Source of the DNA: Megamerina dolium | Lineage: Eukaryota; Arthropoda; Insecta; Diptera; Megamerinidae | DNA: 64,000 bases | Assembly (NCBI GenBank): GCA_963854835.1 | Contig: OY978526.1 | Coordinates: forward strand, 90,179,846 to 90,243,845 | Direction: 5' to 3' | In this document: piece after piece, positions 48,182 to 60,969 of the stretch | Position numbering within the stretch: the first letter of the stretch is position 1 | How the letters are laid out: the number at the start of each line of letters is the position of its first letter | Position numbers and translations under genes: made by a program | Notes under the pieces: model-generated | The model's database searches: none | Seen by the model: only the letters and a program-made list of their open reading frames with translations | What the model was told of the DNA's origin: nothing

Positions 48182-49748
48182 TATGTATATACGTACATTC
48201 ATAGTTAAGCCTGCATATTGGCACCTTGTTGCATGCAGTTTTTGGTGAATTAATGGTGGCAACAGCATAAAATTTATTTAATACTTTTGTAATAAGTATA
48301 AAATGACCGTAACAAATGATGTTGGGGTTGGTGGTGGTGGTGAAAGTGTAAAAATAAAAGAACTCAATTTGTAAAGCCATTGGGTAAGGTTGGTAAGGTG
48401 AGACAAAATTAAGTACATACATATTTACTCGTATAGCAAATAGTGAAATGCTATGTGATGGTGACAAAGTGTTGGCATTAAATGCTATTGCACATACATA
48501 CATACATATATATATTTATATTAGCTGTCGAAGAAGTAGAAGAAGGAGAGAAGCACAAAAATAAATGGATTTGAGGTAGAAGTAAAATACAACAAATAAC
48601 CCAAAAAATAAAAACAAACGAAAGAAAAATAACACAAAAATAAATGCCAGAACAAAGTAAAGTATAAATTAAGTAAAAATAACAAAGAATTAAGAAAAGA
48701 TGCAAACGAAAGTGGCAGAAAACAAAGAGAATAAAATAAAATAATGAAAATAATTAAAAATGTGCAACAGTTGGCTCGATTATTACAAGTAGGAACATTA
48801 TACTATAGTATAGGAAAAGTATGAGATAGCTGTGTGTGTTCGTGTGTGGGAGCCATCACCTAACCAGTTAATATACATAATACATGCTGTAACTAGGTAC
48901 TTAATGTATACTTATAAGTGTTGGTACATTTGTGTATGTGTGTGTGTTTGTTTGTGTACATAAATGTTTATGCTGGTGTGTGTGTGTGTGTCTGTGGTGT
49001 CTGTGAACAGAAATGAACAATGAAAACAAAGGCATACTCAAAATAATAAAGTAATAACAAGATAATAATTGTAGTGATGTATGTAATTAACATTAATTAC
49101 TCTTGATATTGTAATATTGAAGTGTAAGTACTTGTATTCAATAAAATGCATGAAACAGAGACACAAAAAGACAGGAGGAGATGGGAGGTACCCATACGTG
49201 TACGTATAAGTATGTATTGCTCATCATTGAAAATAAGAATTTCAATAAATACAATATTTGATAGCTAAATTATTCTGGTATATTTGAAATACACGTATTT
49301 AATGGCAACAGTGAGATAAAAAATTTTCTGTTTTTATAAACCAAGAGAGGAATCGCAATTATCACACCTCTTTCAAAATATATTTAAAGATAAAATATAT
49401 GATGAAATATGTCATTTTGCAAAGCGGAAAGTGACATTTGAAAAGAGACTACGAAAAGACAGTATGAAAAAGGGATGAAAAATTCAGAATGCTATTACTT
49501 ATGATGTAAGTAATTACATAGATAATGACATAAATTTAGAAAATTGTTTCTTCTTAGTTTTGTCATTAATTCTAAAAGCAACAAAATTTATAATATAGAA
49601 TATGATTAGTCATAATTTTTCTTTTGACTACATAAAATAACGTATTTGCGGCCAAAATAGTCAAAATAATAAAAATGTTCAAGATAAAAACATTTGATTA
49701 ACACAAAAAACTATTTATGGATATACAAATAGCTACTCTCGAGGGAAC
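48182..49748. other. AT-rich non-coding DNA
   Basis: No gene seen. Several (GT)n tracts lie at about 48930-48995. Confidence 0.6.
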
Positions 49749-50213
49749 TAAAATTACAGCTATATCAAACAGTAATTCGGCCAGTATTATCGTATGGCTA
49801 CGAAAACTGGACCTTGACATCTAAAGGCGAAACGAAACTCAAGGTTTTCGAGGGAAAATTGCTCCGTAAAATATTTGGTTCAATACGCAATGAAGGTGGC
49901 TCTTACCGAATACGGTATAATGACGAATTGCTGGAATTATGCATAGGAGAAGATGTAGTAAAATTCGTTAAATCGCAAAGGCTAACATGGCTTCAACATA
50001 TTAGGAGGATGGGAGATGGGCGCCACCAAAAATCCATCCTCGAATACAATACTCTAACACCGAGTGGAGCCAGAGGACGTCCGAGGCTGACTGGGCTTCA
50101 ACAAGTTTTAGCCGACCTCAAAAAACTACAAATTACGCACTGGAGGACAGTTGCCGAAAACTACATCAAATGGAGGAGGATTATGGATGAAGCTAAAGCT
50201 CACCCCGTGCTGT
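49749..50213 (+). mobile_element. LINE 3'-end coding fragment
   Basis: An open plus-strand frame reads KLQLYQTVIRPVLSYGYENW, TLTSKGETKLKVFEGKLLRK, IFGSIRNEGGSYRIRYNDEL and VVKFVKSQRLTWLQHIRRMG, then GARGRPRLTGLQQVLADLKK and ITHWRTVAENYIKWRRI, ending ...AKAHPVL at 50213-50215. This is the conserved tail after the reverse transcriptase of an insect LINE. The frame is intact, unlike the other LINE scraps here, which suggests a younger copy. Confidence 0.85.
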
Positions 50214-51425
50214 AATAACTACCTGATGATTATGTTGACTATTTATAGATATATTAACGATCTGGCTATGGTCTACATGCTACACTTTTGTCTGCCATTT
50301 GAATGGTGGAATTCTTTGAAAACACTTTTTAAACTTTTTAACAGCCTATTTTTGATTATCGAAAGAAATATCAATTATTTCCAGAAGATTGAAATTAAAG
50401 GCCCGAATTTCAAATCGAGAAATATTGAAAAATCTCTTTTTGGATATTTATTTTTATTATTTTTAAAAGCAAATAAAGTGGAGAGAAAATTAAGGAAATT
50501 GAATTGATTATTTTTTTTTTTTGTCAAATTAGGCCGAGCCAGATAATATAGGGGCTCCCTCTATTCTCCTGGAAGAATGACATACGTAGATGACAACAAT
50601 AACACAACTTACGGTCGGAAGTTTAAATAATTCTTGAATATTAAGAAAAAAAATTTGTAAAACAAAAGAGTCAAAGGGTCAAAGAGTCAAAGAGAAGATG
50701 TCGTAAAATTCGTTAAATCGCAAAGGCTACCATGGCTTCAACATATTAGGAGGATAGGAGATGGGCGCCACCAAAAATCCATCCTCGAATACAATACTCT
50801 AACACCGAGTGGAGCCAGAGGACGTCCGAGGCTGACTGGGCTTCAACAAGTTTTAGCCGACCTTAAAAAACTACAAATTACGCACTGGAGGACAGTTGCC
50901 GAAAACTATATCAAATGGAGGAGGATTATGGATGAAGCTAAAGCTCACCCCTTGCTGTAATGACTACCTGATGATTATGTTGACTATTTATAGATATATT
51001 AACGATCTGGCTATGGTCTACATGCTACACTTTTGTCTGCCATTTGAATGGTGGAATTCTTTGAAAACACTTTTTAAACTTTTTAACAGCTTATTTTTGA
51101 TTATCGAAAGAAATATCAATTATTTCCAGAAGATTGAAATTGAAGGCCCGAATTTCAAATCGAGAAATATTGAAAAATCTCTTTTTGGATATTTATTTTT
51201 ATTATTTTTAAAAGCAAATAAAGTGGAGAGAAAATTAAGGAAATTGAATTGATTATTTTTTTTTTTTGTCAAATTAGGCAGAGCCAGATAATATAGGGGC
51301 TACCTCTATTCTCCTGGAAGAATGACATACGTAGATGACAACAATAACACAACTTACGGTCGGAAGTTTAAATAATTCTTGAATATTAAGAAAAAAAAGT
51401 TGTAAAACAAAAGAGTCAAAGGCCA
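49947..51425 (+). repeat. 745-bp tandem duplication containing the LINE tail
   Basis: Sequence from about 49947 to 50680 (second half of the LINE fragment plus its 3' flank) recurs at 50692-51425. The period is 745 and I see about a dozen substitutions, so the copies are roughly 98 percent identical. The junction carries short GTCAAAG repeats (50670-50692). The second copy repeats the SNGGGLWMKLKLTPCC shadow frame exactly in place. Confidence 0.93.
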
Positions 51426-52768
51426 AGAAAGTTGTCTAATTGACAAATACCAATTTTATGCTTCAGAAGAAAGCCCGGAAATAAGTAATGGAACTGGAGC
51501 GAGTACTGGAATTAAATCACCAGACTTGTCAATTCGTACCTTTCGACGAAATTTAGTTTATTTTACAAAATTTGTGAAAAACATGCGATAGAACTGCAGT
51601 TGCGGAAATGCGAAAATAATTTGGAGTCCATTTTTAGTTGTTGGTCTAAATAAAATTCGTAGAATTAGAAACGCTGCCTAAAATGATATTTAGCACCTGT
51701 AATCACCCATGTAAGCACACAGAAACGGATAAGTTGTTTGAAATAATAAAAAAAACGATCGGCGCAGCTTCTAACTGAGTCGTTCTTCCAATAGACGAAT
51801 TTTTTTTTTCATTTTTTTTAAATTTTATTTTAAAACATATTCTACTTAAATGATAAGAAAAATTTTTTAATAATATAATATATTTAACTTAAAGTACAAT
51901 ATTTAATATAATAAAAAAATTTTTTTTTTAATTGACTTATGCCCAAATTATGTAAAACTCCACGTGACGCAATGCGAAACGATGAACCACATTTTCGTGT
52001 GTCAATTTTCTATTAAATAAATTCGTTGAATCACGCTTACATCAAATCGTGAGTATCAGTGCGAAGGTTGCGTGTTTGGTATGCACGTATGCGCACTTTA
52101 GTTGTCAAATTTGTCACTTGTTTTCTCTGTTGTTGTTTTACTGTAAATGGTGCGAAATTGCGCGAAAATAAATGTTTGTCATTACACCTTTAATAATTTT
52201 TTACTTTTAATACTTTTAATAAAAATATTTTTACCCAAAAATTCCAAATGAAATTTTGTAACACAAAATATTGCAAGTAATTTCAATGTCTGTCTACCAT
52301 ATTAACGAACGATACCAATGCAATGTATGTCTCTGTCAGTCTTGTGTATTGATTGTGTCTGATCTCTTCTTTGTGTGTACGTATACCGATGTCAGCTGTT
52401 TAGTAAACTCTACACAGTGTAGCCAATATATAGCAATGAATAAATTAATAAACTTACAAGAAGAAAATGTTGCTGAATTATAATAAAAAAGAAAACGTGA
52501 CAATGTAAAAGAGTGGGCGAAATAACATAAAAAGTTATATAATTCAAACTTTCGCCACTGAGTGACTGAACGTGACACTGACGAAATGAGGGACACTGAC
52601 TGCGTTATATATCATATGTGCATTCATTCTCAAATAATCGAAAAATAATATTGTATAAATTAAATTATACTAAAAAAGTTCCTTAATGAAAAAAAAAATT
52701 ATTAATTAAGAATATTTAAGTTTAAATGGCCTTTGAATTAAAGCAAAATGAAACAAAATAACTATTTA
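51426..52768. other. AT-rich non-coding DNA
   Basis: Nothing recognised; short open frames are unsupported. Confidence 0.6.
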
Positions 52769-52926
52769 ATATATAAAAGCATGGACATTACTAAAATATA
52801 GACTAATGGTGGTAAATTCCCAGAAGAAAAAATTGTCAAAACAAAGAAAATAAATTTTTAATATATAAAAACATGGACAATATCAAAATATAAATTAATG
52901 GTGGTAAATATCCAGAAGAAAAAACC
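52769..52926. repeat. 92-bp imperfect tandem duplication
   Basis: ATATATAAAAGCATGGACAT ... AATGGTGGTAAATTCCCAGA at 52769 onward recurs at 52861 with several substitutions. No coding content. Confidence 0.85.
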
Positions 52927-53201
52927 AATCGTTTTTCGGAAACTGGTCCAATTATATTTGCTTTTACAACAATTTTCACAAATTACGACTACTTTTCCGT
53001 TATTAAAATTGAAAATTTAATTTTAGCATTTTAACATTTTTAACTAATAATAATATAGCTAAAACAAGCAATTGAATAATGAAGAAAAGTAGAAGAGGAA
53101 AGTGAAAGTATAATGTAAAATGTATTCACATGCATTACGGCGGAAGCTTTCATTTTTATCATATGTACATTACACGATATTGCATTTGTAACTTCATATT
53201 C

Positions 53202-53342
53202 GGTCGGGTAGTTCTGGGACCGCCCTCGTACCAAACGGAATGTATTGGTGAGTAAGACATACAAAACTATCAATTTTGATATATTGTCTCAATCACCAAT
53301 ACATTCCGTTTGGTACAAGGGCGGTCCCAGAACTACCCGACC
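53202..53342. repeat. 50-bp inverted repeat made of two mariner A ends plus flank
   Basis: The arm 53202-53251 (mariner A terminal repeat followed by CCAAACGGAATGTATTGGTG) is the inverted complement of 53293-53342 with one mismatch, around a 41-base loop. The right arm is the real end of mariner A copy 3; the left arm is an orphan end with no element attached. Confidence 0.92.
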
Positions 53343-54200
53343 TAGCAAAGAAAATATTACCAATTTGGAAAAATTTTTCTTTATTTATCAACAAGATCTC
53401 CTTTTAGGTCTATACACTTTTCCCAGCGATATTCTATAGCTTCGATACCCTGTTTTAGCTTCGAACTGTGTAGGTCATTAAAATAGTCATCTACCGCAGA
53501 CTCCACCTTTTCTTTGTTTGCAAATCGTCTACCACCAAGCCATTGCTTAAAATTTGGAAATAGAAAATAATCCGAAGGAGCTAAATCTGGCGAATAGGAT
53601 ACGTGCTGAAGCAATTCGAACTTTAACTCATTGTATTTGGCCATCGCAATAGCGGATGTGTGAACTGATGCATTGTTTTGATGAAACAACACTTTCTTTT
53701 TCGCCAAAAGCATAATACTCGCTGTTGATACGCCGTTTTTCGTTTTTGAAGATAATCAATATCCCACGTGGATCCCAAAAAAAAACTTTTAAACCACTGT
53801 TTTGACTGCTCTTTTGTCTCAGGTATGAAGTGGTGGACCCATGTCTCATCCATGGTTACGAACCGACTCAAAAACTCGACTTTATTACTGTGAAATATCG
53901 CCAAACACTCTATAGAAACATCTTCACGACGTTGTTTTTGTTCTATGGTGAGCAAACGCGGCACCCATCTTGCACACAGCTTTTTCATCTCCAAATTTTC
54001 GGTCAATATACGATGTATACCACTTTTTGAAATGCCTGTAATTTCACCTAGTTCACGCACCTTCAGCCGGTGATCATCCAATAACGCCTTGACTCTTAAA
54101 ACTCATGTTTTATAAGGTTGCCACTTTTCACCAAAGTAATTTTTTTCAAACTACTCCCGCCATCTATATGTCAGGTCGGTTAGTTCTGGGACCGCCCTCG
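53316..54200 (-). mobile_element. Mariner family A, copy 3, internally deleted
   Basis: TA-flanked, with ends AGGGCGGTCCCAGAACTACC and its inverted partner at about 54175-54200. The minus strand encodes MDDHRLKVRELGEITGISKS, LARWVPRLLTIEQKQRRE-type sequence, VTMDETWVHHFIPETKEQSK, then after a deletion VLFHQNNASVHTSAIAMAKY (second catalytic Asp replaced by Asn) and YSPDLAPSDYFLFPNFKQWL to the C-terminus. The first helix-turn-helix is missing. At 885 bp it is a non-autonomous derivative. Confidence 0.92.
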
Positions 54201-56416
54201 TATATGTAATACAACAATTTCCTAAAGTTATTATCTTCGCCTTCGTCTTGTTTATTTAAATTTCGAGATACTGTCCTTAGTGTCAAATATTTTTCTTTTG
54301 GCTTTTAAAACAGACTTTTACGCATTCAAAATGTTAGTTCTTCAGTTCACTAACGAATTATTATCAGTAACACTTTTTGTTCCTACAAAGTTATAAAGTT
54401 ACGTACAAAATTATAAATTTGTCTTGTTATGTTCTATATATCAATTTATTGCGAATATAAATTACTGATAATGACTTGTCAGCTTATCCTTATTTTTATT
54501 TTGTTGTTATATGTACATTTGTAATTATTTTGTACATTGTGTAATTAAATGCCTTTAATTTTGATAGCTTTTAAAGTACTTGTAAATTAAAGTGCATTAA
54601 CCAGGGAGCAGCAATATGTTCAAAAATCCATTCCCTACAATTCCCCACAATATGTATTACTAAGCATAAGAATATATAATAATTGTTGTCAAAATAATCT
54701 TAGCATCAATAACTAATAGCCTAATAACGTAAGCACTTGATTCAACTTATCTTGAAGTATGTAAATATGTACCGTAGTATTAAGCATTTGTTGTATCAAC
54801 TTATCTGTAGTAGTAATATTGTACATTCAATTACATACTTCTTTTTTTGAGATTGCTATTATTCGTTTAATTTGATTTTTGAAAAGATAATGCAAAAGTA
54901 CATACTTATGTATGTACATTGATCATACATATGTATATACGAGTGCCATAAATATGTAGGATTTTTGTAAATGAACAAATAAAAAACATAATAAAATAAT
55001 AATAATAATAATAATAATAATTATAATTGCAAAAAAAAACAGCGTCATTATCGGATCATCTTTAAAATTGGCAATTTATTGTGACCTAAGTGCATACATT
55101 TGTACCCATACATTATAAATTAGTGTGGCGCATGCGTGCGTGATGTGATGCGCCTTTAATAATAATTAAACACTTTTCATGAATTTCATACGTGCATCTA
55201 TATATTGTATAATAAGTATATGTACTTGTATGTGAATAGAAATGTATAAGTTGTCGTTGCTGTTATTGTGACTGTGACTATTGTTCGTGTTATCATATGA
55301 TTAAGTGGGCTGGTTTGACTTCATGTACAATGTATGTTATGTTTACGCTACTTTGTATTGTAGCAGCACTCATATGTATTGTTCGTTAATCGAGCATACA
55401 TTGCACTTGAATGAATACGCATACATATCTACGAGTATATACTATATACATGTGTTAACACGTATACACGTGCAAGCACACATTATACGAATGTGCACAT
55501 ATACATGCACGTACTTAATATATATATATTTATATTATATTCAATTATTTGTATATTTTACACGTATATACATATATAAATTGCAGCATTTCACGTTCTC
55601 ATTGGTTTTGGTTTTGTATGTATGCTTTTTGGTGTAAACTAAAGCTTATATTTTTGGCTTTAAAATGTATAATGTATTTAACAATGAAAATTTGTTCAAT
55701 GGAAATACCTACATACTATATATATTATAAACAATAACAACAGAGCAACAACAGTAATAATCATAAAATCATATGAGCTTATGTATACGTGTATACTGAA
55801 ACGCCTGTATGAGCGTGCCATATGATGTATGAGTTTCAGTAATAACGTAATAATTATAATTACAACGTGCATACTAAAAGTTAAGTCTTATTTGTAAATA
55901 CTTCTGTGCTTTATAATAATGTATTGCATATGTGCAAATACAACCAGTGGGGGTGGGCCAAATAAACAATTAGACACGCAGTTATGTACCTGAAGAAATG
56001 TTAGTAATAATTGGGGATTTTTTCCCCCCCGCCTCCCGCTTCTTTTTAAAACAATTAAACATAGTACGAAGCACAGAAAATAAATAATTTGATATAAAAA
56101 TGTCAAGTTCAGTTTTAATTATGTCTACATAAACTCGTATCTCTGTAGATATATTCGTATTCAAGGTATTCACAGTAATGACGCAAAGCAAGCAAATATT
56201 TTTATATTGATTCTAAAATATTTTCACTTTTGTGAGTAAGCAATATTGATGAAGCTTTTTCTTTTTGACCAAACAAATGTTCTTAAATAATACCAAATTC
56301 AAAAGATATTGAATCATATCTCCTAGACGGAAATGGTCTATTTCTTGGATGGTATATATAAACATAATGCAGATATTTAGTGGCTATATATTATAGTTGT
56401 GCTCAAACAAATGGTA
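54201..56416. other. AT-rich non-coding DNA
   Basis: No gene seen. An (AAT)n microsatellite lies at about 54996-55021. Confidence 0.65.
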
Positions 56417-57148
56417 CGGGGGTGGTGCCAGAACTACCCGATCTGACATATAGATGGCGGCAGTAGTTTGATGAAAAAATTACTTTGGCGAAAAGTGGCA
56501 ACCTTATAAAACATTGGTTTTAAGTTTCAAGGTGCCACGTCGTTTAGAATTTTTTTTTTTTTTTGGAGATAGTGATAGATGAGACATGGGTCCACCACTT
56601 CACACCTGAGACAAAGGAGCAGTCAAAACAATGGACTGAAAGGGGAGAATCGTGTCTAAAGAAGACAAAGACAGTTCCATCTGCAGGCAAGGTTATGGCG
56701 TCTGCTTTTTGGGATGCACGTATGAAAATTTTTATTGATTATCGTTTAAGTAATAAAATTATAGAAAAAGGCCGCATTTGGCGGAAAAGAAAGTGTTGTT
56801 TCACTTCAAGACAATGCACCAGTTCACACATCCGTTATTGCGATGGCCAAAATCAATGAGTTAAAGCTCGAATTGCTTTAGCACGCACCTTATTTTCCCA
56901 ATATAGCTCCTTCGGATTATTTTCTATTTCGAAATTTCAATAAATGGCTTGGTGGTAGAAGATTTGCAAACAATGAAGAGGTGGAGTCTAAGGTAGACAG
57001 TTCATACTATGAACAGAATATCGAAGCTATAGAATATCGCTGAGAAAAGTATATAGAGCTTAAAGGAGATTATATTGAAAAATAAAGAAAAACTTTGCCA
57101 AATTTGTTGTTTTCTTTGTTAGGTCGGGTAGTTCTGGGACCGCCCTCG
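56417..57148 (+). mobile_element. Mariner family A, copy 4, internally deleted
   Basis: TA-flanked, ends CGGGGGTGGTGCCAGAACTA and the inverted CGAGGGCGGTCCCAGAACTA. The 5' leader is joined through a poly(T) tract to VIDETWVHHFTPETKEQSKQ, SAGKVMASAFWDARMKIFID and then a decayed second block (TSRQCTSSHIRYC in the wrong frame for DNAPVHTS). Third block IAPSDYFLFRNFNKWLGG-like follows. The whole DNA-binding domain is gone; 732 bp. Confidence 0.92.
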
Positions 57149-59011
57149 TACCTTTGTACATGCGAAATTAAAATCGTATAGAGGATGCAATGTGGAAGAT
57201 GAAGTGTTGTCATAGAAGAAGTTACGAGAAAAGTACAGAAAAACAACTAAAGAAAACTAGGTAAAAAAAATTTTTAAGTTTTTGCAAATAAGAAAAGAAG
57301 TATAAAAAAAAATTGTTAAATCCCAACAAACAATTAAAAGAACTAAACATATTTTTACAAAAGAAAAAACAGTGCCAACTTTGAAGAAGATACTAAAAAC
57401 CTAAGAAATAAAACAAACGAGACAAATAACCAACAATTTTATTAGTATGTGGTCAGTGGCGCCTTCTTACTGCATCGAAAAAATATATTTTTTTTTTATA
57501 ATGATTGAACTTAACTCCACTATATTATACATTCTAACAAAGCCCACTGTAATCTATTATAGTATACCATCACGTCCTATCGAGTATATTATGTATTATA
57601 TATTACTGTAATTATAATTTCCAAATAAACACGGCTATATATTTTTGCAAAATCAATACATATGTACGTACGTTATTCCATGTATTTAATCGCCACATTT
57701 ATTTTAGTATTTCTTCATATAATTTTATATCGAATGTCTATTATTATTATTGTTATTATTATTATTTTTTCATTTTTTACTACCTAATGCGTGTTGTTGT
57801 TTTAATATTAGTATTTTGGTTATTTTTTTTTTCTGTTTGCGCTTAACCCATTTATTGCAAATTGATTTCATATTACATTTGATTGGATACAATTGAATTG
57901 GATTGTATTGGCTTTGCTCGATTTGTTCGATTTTTGATTACGTTATTAAAATAAAATTACACCAACACACGCACCATCAACACACGCAAATAATACGCAT
58001 ACAAAAAAGGCAACAAAACAAAACACAAAAACAAAAAAAAAGGAAAACATGAAAACTAAGTATGTAAGTAAGTAGAAAACAAGCGAATCAAATGGCATGC
58101 GTACTTGTATTTATTACACTAATTCTAATACACACTTATGTATGTATACGATATACTGCCACTTGCATATGTATGTGTACGTATAACCGTTTAATTGAGT
58201 ATATCTATACTCGTGTATATATGTAAGTGATTGTGTATGTATGTTGACGAATCCTAAGTAAAAATAATAAACAATCTAAATACTCGTCATACTCATAAAA
58301 GTTATAAGCATTTGCACATTTGTTTAGCTACACTTCAACATGCAAAAACATACTCACGCTACACACATGCACACACACACACAAATCTAGTCATTTGGGT
58401 ATACAAGCATATAGATATATGTATGTATATGCATGAACATATATAGATGTACTTGATGTACTCATTTATATATGTATGCAAGACCAGAGGGGTACATACA
58501 TGCTCACATACATATGTACATGCTTACAAGTTTGTATACATATACATATCGACTTACGTAGAAACACTCTAAAGTAGTACTACTCTCATAACAACGAACT
58601 ACACTAATAACACTAATAATGCCAACAACATCATTAAACAGCAACAACTACAACAACAACAACGACTGTAGTAGAAAAACAAACAAGCCAGCCTATTATA
58701 GATGAATGGATTATATTTTCATTTTAGCAGCTATTCATGCTATTGTTGTTGGTGTTGTTGTTGTTGATTTTATTGTTTGGATTTTTTTGTGTGTGTGTTT
58801 TTTCTTTTTGTTTTTTTTTTTTAGATATTTCTTGCTTTTCTTTTATAAGTTAGGATGTATTTTGTCTCCTCATCCGACCGCTCCTTCCTGCACCTAAAAG
58901 TGCCGCCCTCAGAAAACAGCCATTCAATGTTGTTGTCCGTCTTTGAAATACTATACGATGATATTGTATAGTATAGTAATATAAATGTAAGCTTTTTCTA
59001 TGTCTCATACA

Positions 59012-59044
<33 letters not shown>

Positions 59045-59803
59045 GCGTATTTGTGTATTAGTATGCGTATATTTTTGGTCTCAGACAACACAATCAACCA
59101 ACACAACTCAACACAACACACACACAGACTGCATGTGTCGTTTAGTGTTTTTCGTTGTTATTAGTATTATTGTTATTCTTGTTGTTGTTGCTGCTGTTGT
59201 TGTTGCTGTTATTACTCTTGTTTCATATTGTTGTTATTGCTGTTGTTGTTAATCTTGTTATTATTATTATTATTATTATTGTTATTTTTGTTGATGTTGT
59301 TGTTGTTGCCATTTGCTATTGTATTGCTGTAGTCGATATTTTTTGTTGTTGTTGTTGTTTGCAAAATTGTATATATACAATATATATATGTGTGTGTATG
59401 TTTGAGAATGCGTATGACTTTTTGTATGAGCTTTTGAATTAGTTTGAGCATGAATAGACGAGAGCATGAGTAAGTATATATACGAGTATATTATAGAAAT
59501 ACACATAATAGATGTTCGTATCTACTTCTATACATGATAGCATATATGGGTAGCATGTGTGTGTGTGTGTGTACTTGTGTGTGGCGTATGAGTGACTTAT
59601 TTCATACAAGAAATCAGTTTTTAATTTCGGAATCTCAATTTTCGAAGTATTATTGTAACACTTTTACGCAAAAATGTGTTTATCAACAACACGTAAGTAC
59701 ATCATAACAATCATATACATATATTCATGTATGTATCGTATGTTCATTAGAATGGTCCTTAGCTCTATTGATGACAGTGTATGATTACATTTTTAGTAGG
59801 AGT
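57149..59803. repeat. AT-rich DNA with microsatellites
   Basis: No gene seen. Repeats include (CAA)n around 58644-58662, an (ACAT)n array at about 59005-59041 and (TTG/TTA)n tracts across 59154-59360. Confidence 0.8.
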
Positions 59804-60179
59804 CAGTGGTGTAGCCAAGAGGAGGTCTGATGGAGTAGAGGAAAATCTCGTGAATTTAAGAGTTATTATTTCTAGAATGAATAATAATACTCTGCTTAAG
59901 GAATGGAGTCTAATAAAATACTCTAACATTATGGTGGTGGTTAATATGAAAAGTATACTGCTTAGGAGGAAATTTAATCCACATATGAATCATCGACAAC
60001 CTTGAAAAATGTGCTGTCTGGTGCGGTCTTTAGACTGTAAGTATAATTTGGCAATAATTGCTCAAAAACAAAGACCTTTGATTTTAAATGGACAGTACCT
60101 CATGACATATACATACTACCCTCGAAATCATCGATTTATTAATGAAAGTCTTCGGGCACAAAAATATCACCAGAAATGG

Positions 60180-60935
60180 ATCCCTTCACTGGCCTTAAAC
60201 TTCTTCTTCTTCTTCTTATGTGGCCATAACAACCGATGATCGATTTAGGCCGGGCATATAATGCGGCGTCAGTCTTCTCGGTTCTTTGCTTGCTGGTCCC
60301 AATTGGATATTCCAAGCGCCACCAGGTTACCCAACACTTGGTGCTTCCAATGGAGATTTGGTCCTCCTCTTCTTCTGCGTCCTCCAGCGGGTGCCGAATT
60401 AAATACCCCCTTCGCTGGAGCGTCTTCTTCCATTCGCTTGACATGACTTAGCCAGCGCAGCCACTGGATTTTGATTCGCCTGACTTTGTCAATGTTAGCG
60501 TACAGCTCACTTTCAACGCAAATAGGTCCGAAGATCCTGCGCAGAACGTTTCTCTCAAAAACTCCCAGAATCGTCTCATTCGTTATGGAAATTGTCCAGG
60601 CTTCTGCGCCATAAGTTAGGACAAGAATAATGAGGGACGTGTAGAGTGTGATTTTCTATCTTCGAGTCAAGAGCTCGACTACTCAATTGCTTACTCAGCC
60701 CAAAGTAACACCTGTTAGCAAGAGTTATCCTACGCATGATCTCCAGGCTGACGTTATGCAGTTGTTGATGCTGGTTCCAAGATAGACAAAGTCCATGACC
60801 ACCACGAAAGTGTAATTGTCAACAATGACGTGCTATCCAAGACACCGGTACTCTTTGTACACTAGGTACTCGTTCACCGTAAGACCTCATTCTACGTGAC
60901 TCTCGCCTGGCCTCAAACATTATGATATTTTAGGG
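60180..60935 (-). mobile_element. LINE 3'-end fragment
   Basis: The minus strand gives YGAEAWTISITNETILGVFE, RNVLRRIFGPICVESELYAN, RIKIQWLRWLSHVKRMEEDA and GGRRRRGGPNLHWKHQVL, then LVALGISNWDQQAKNREDWR. This is the post-RT segment of an insect LINE, interrupted by stops. It resembles the copy at 13869-14255. Confidence 0.83.
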
Positions 60936-60969
60936 GTCTGTTATTATTATAATTTTTTTAGGCCTACTG

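Noticed and set aside
50896..51252. 118-residue open frame repeated at 50151-50507
   Set aside because: Appears twice only because of the 745-bp duplication; it runs from the shadow of the LINE tail into its AT-rich 3' flank.
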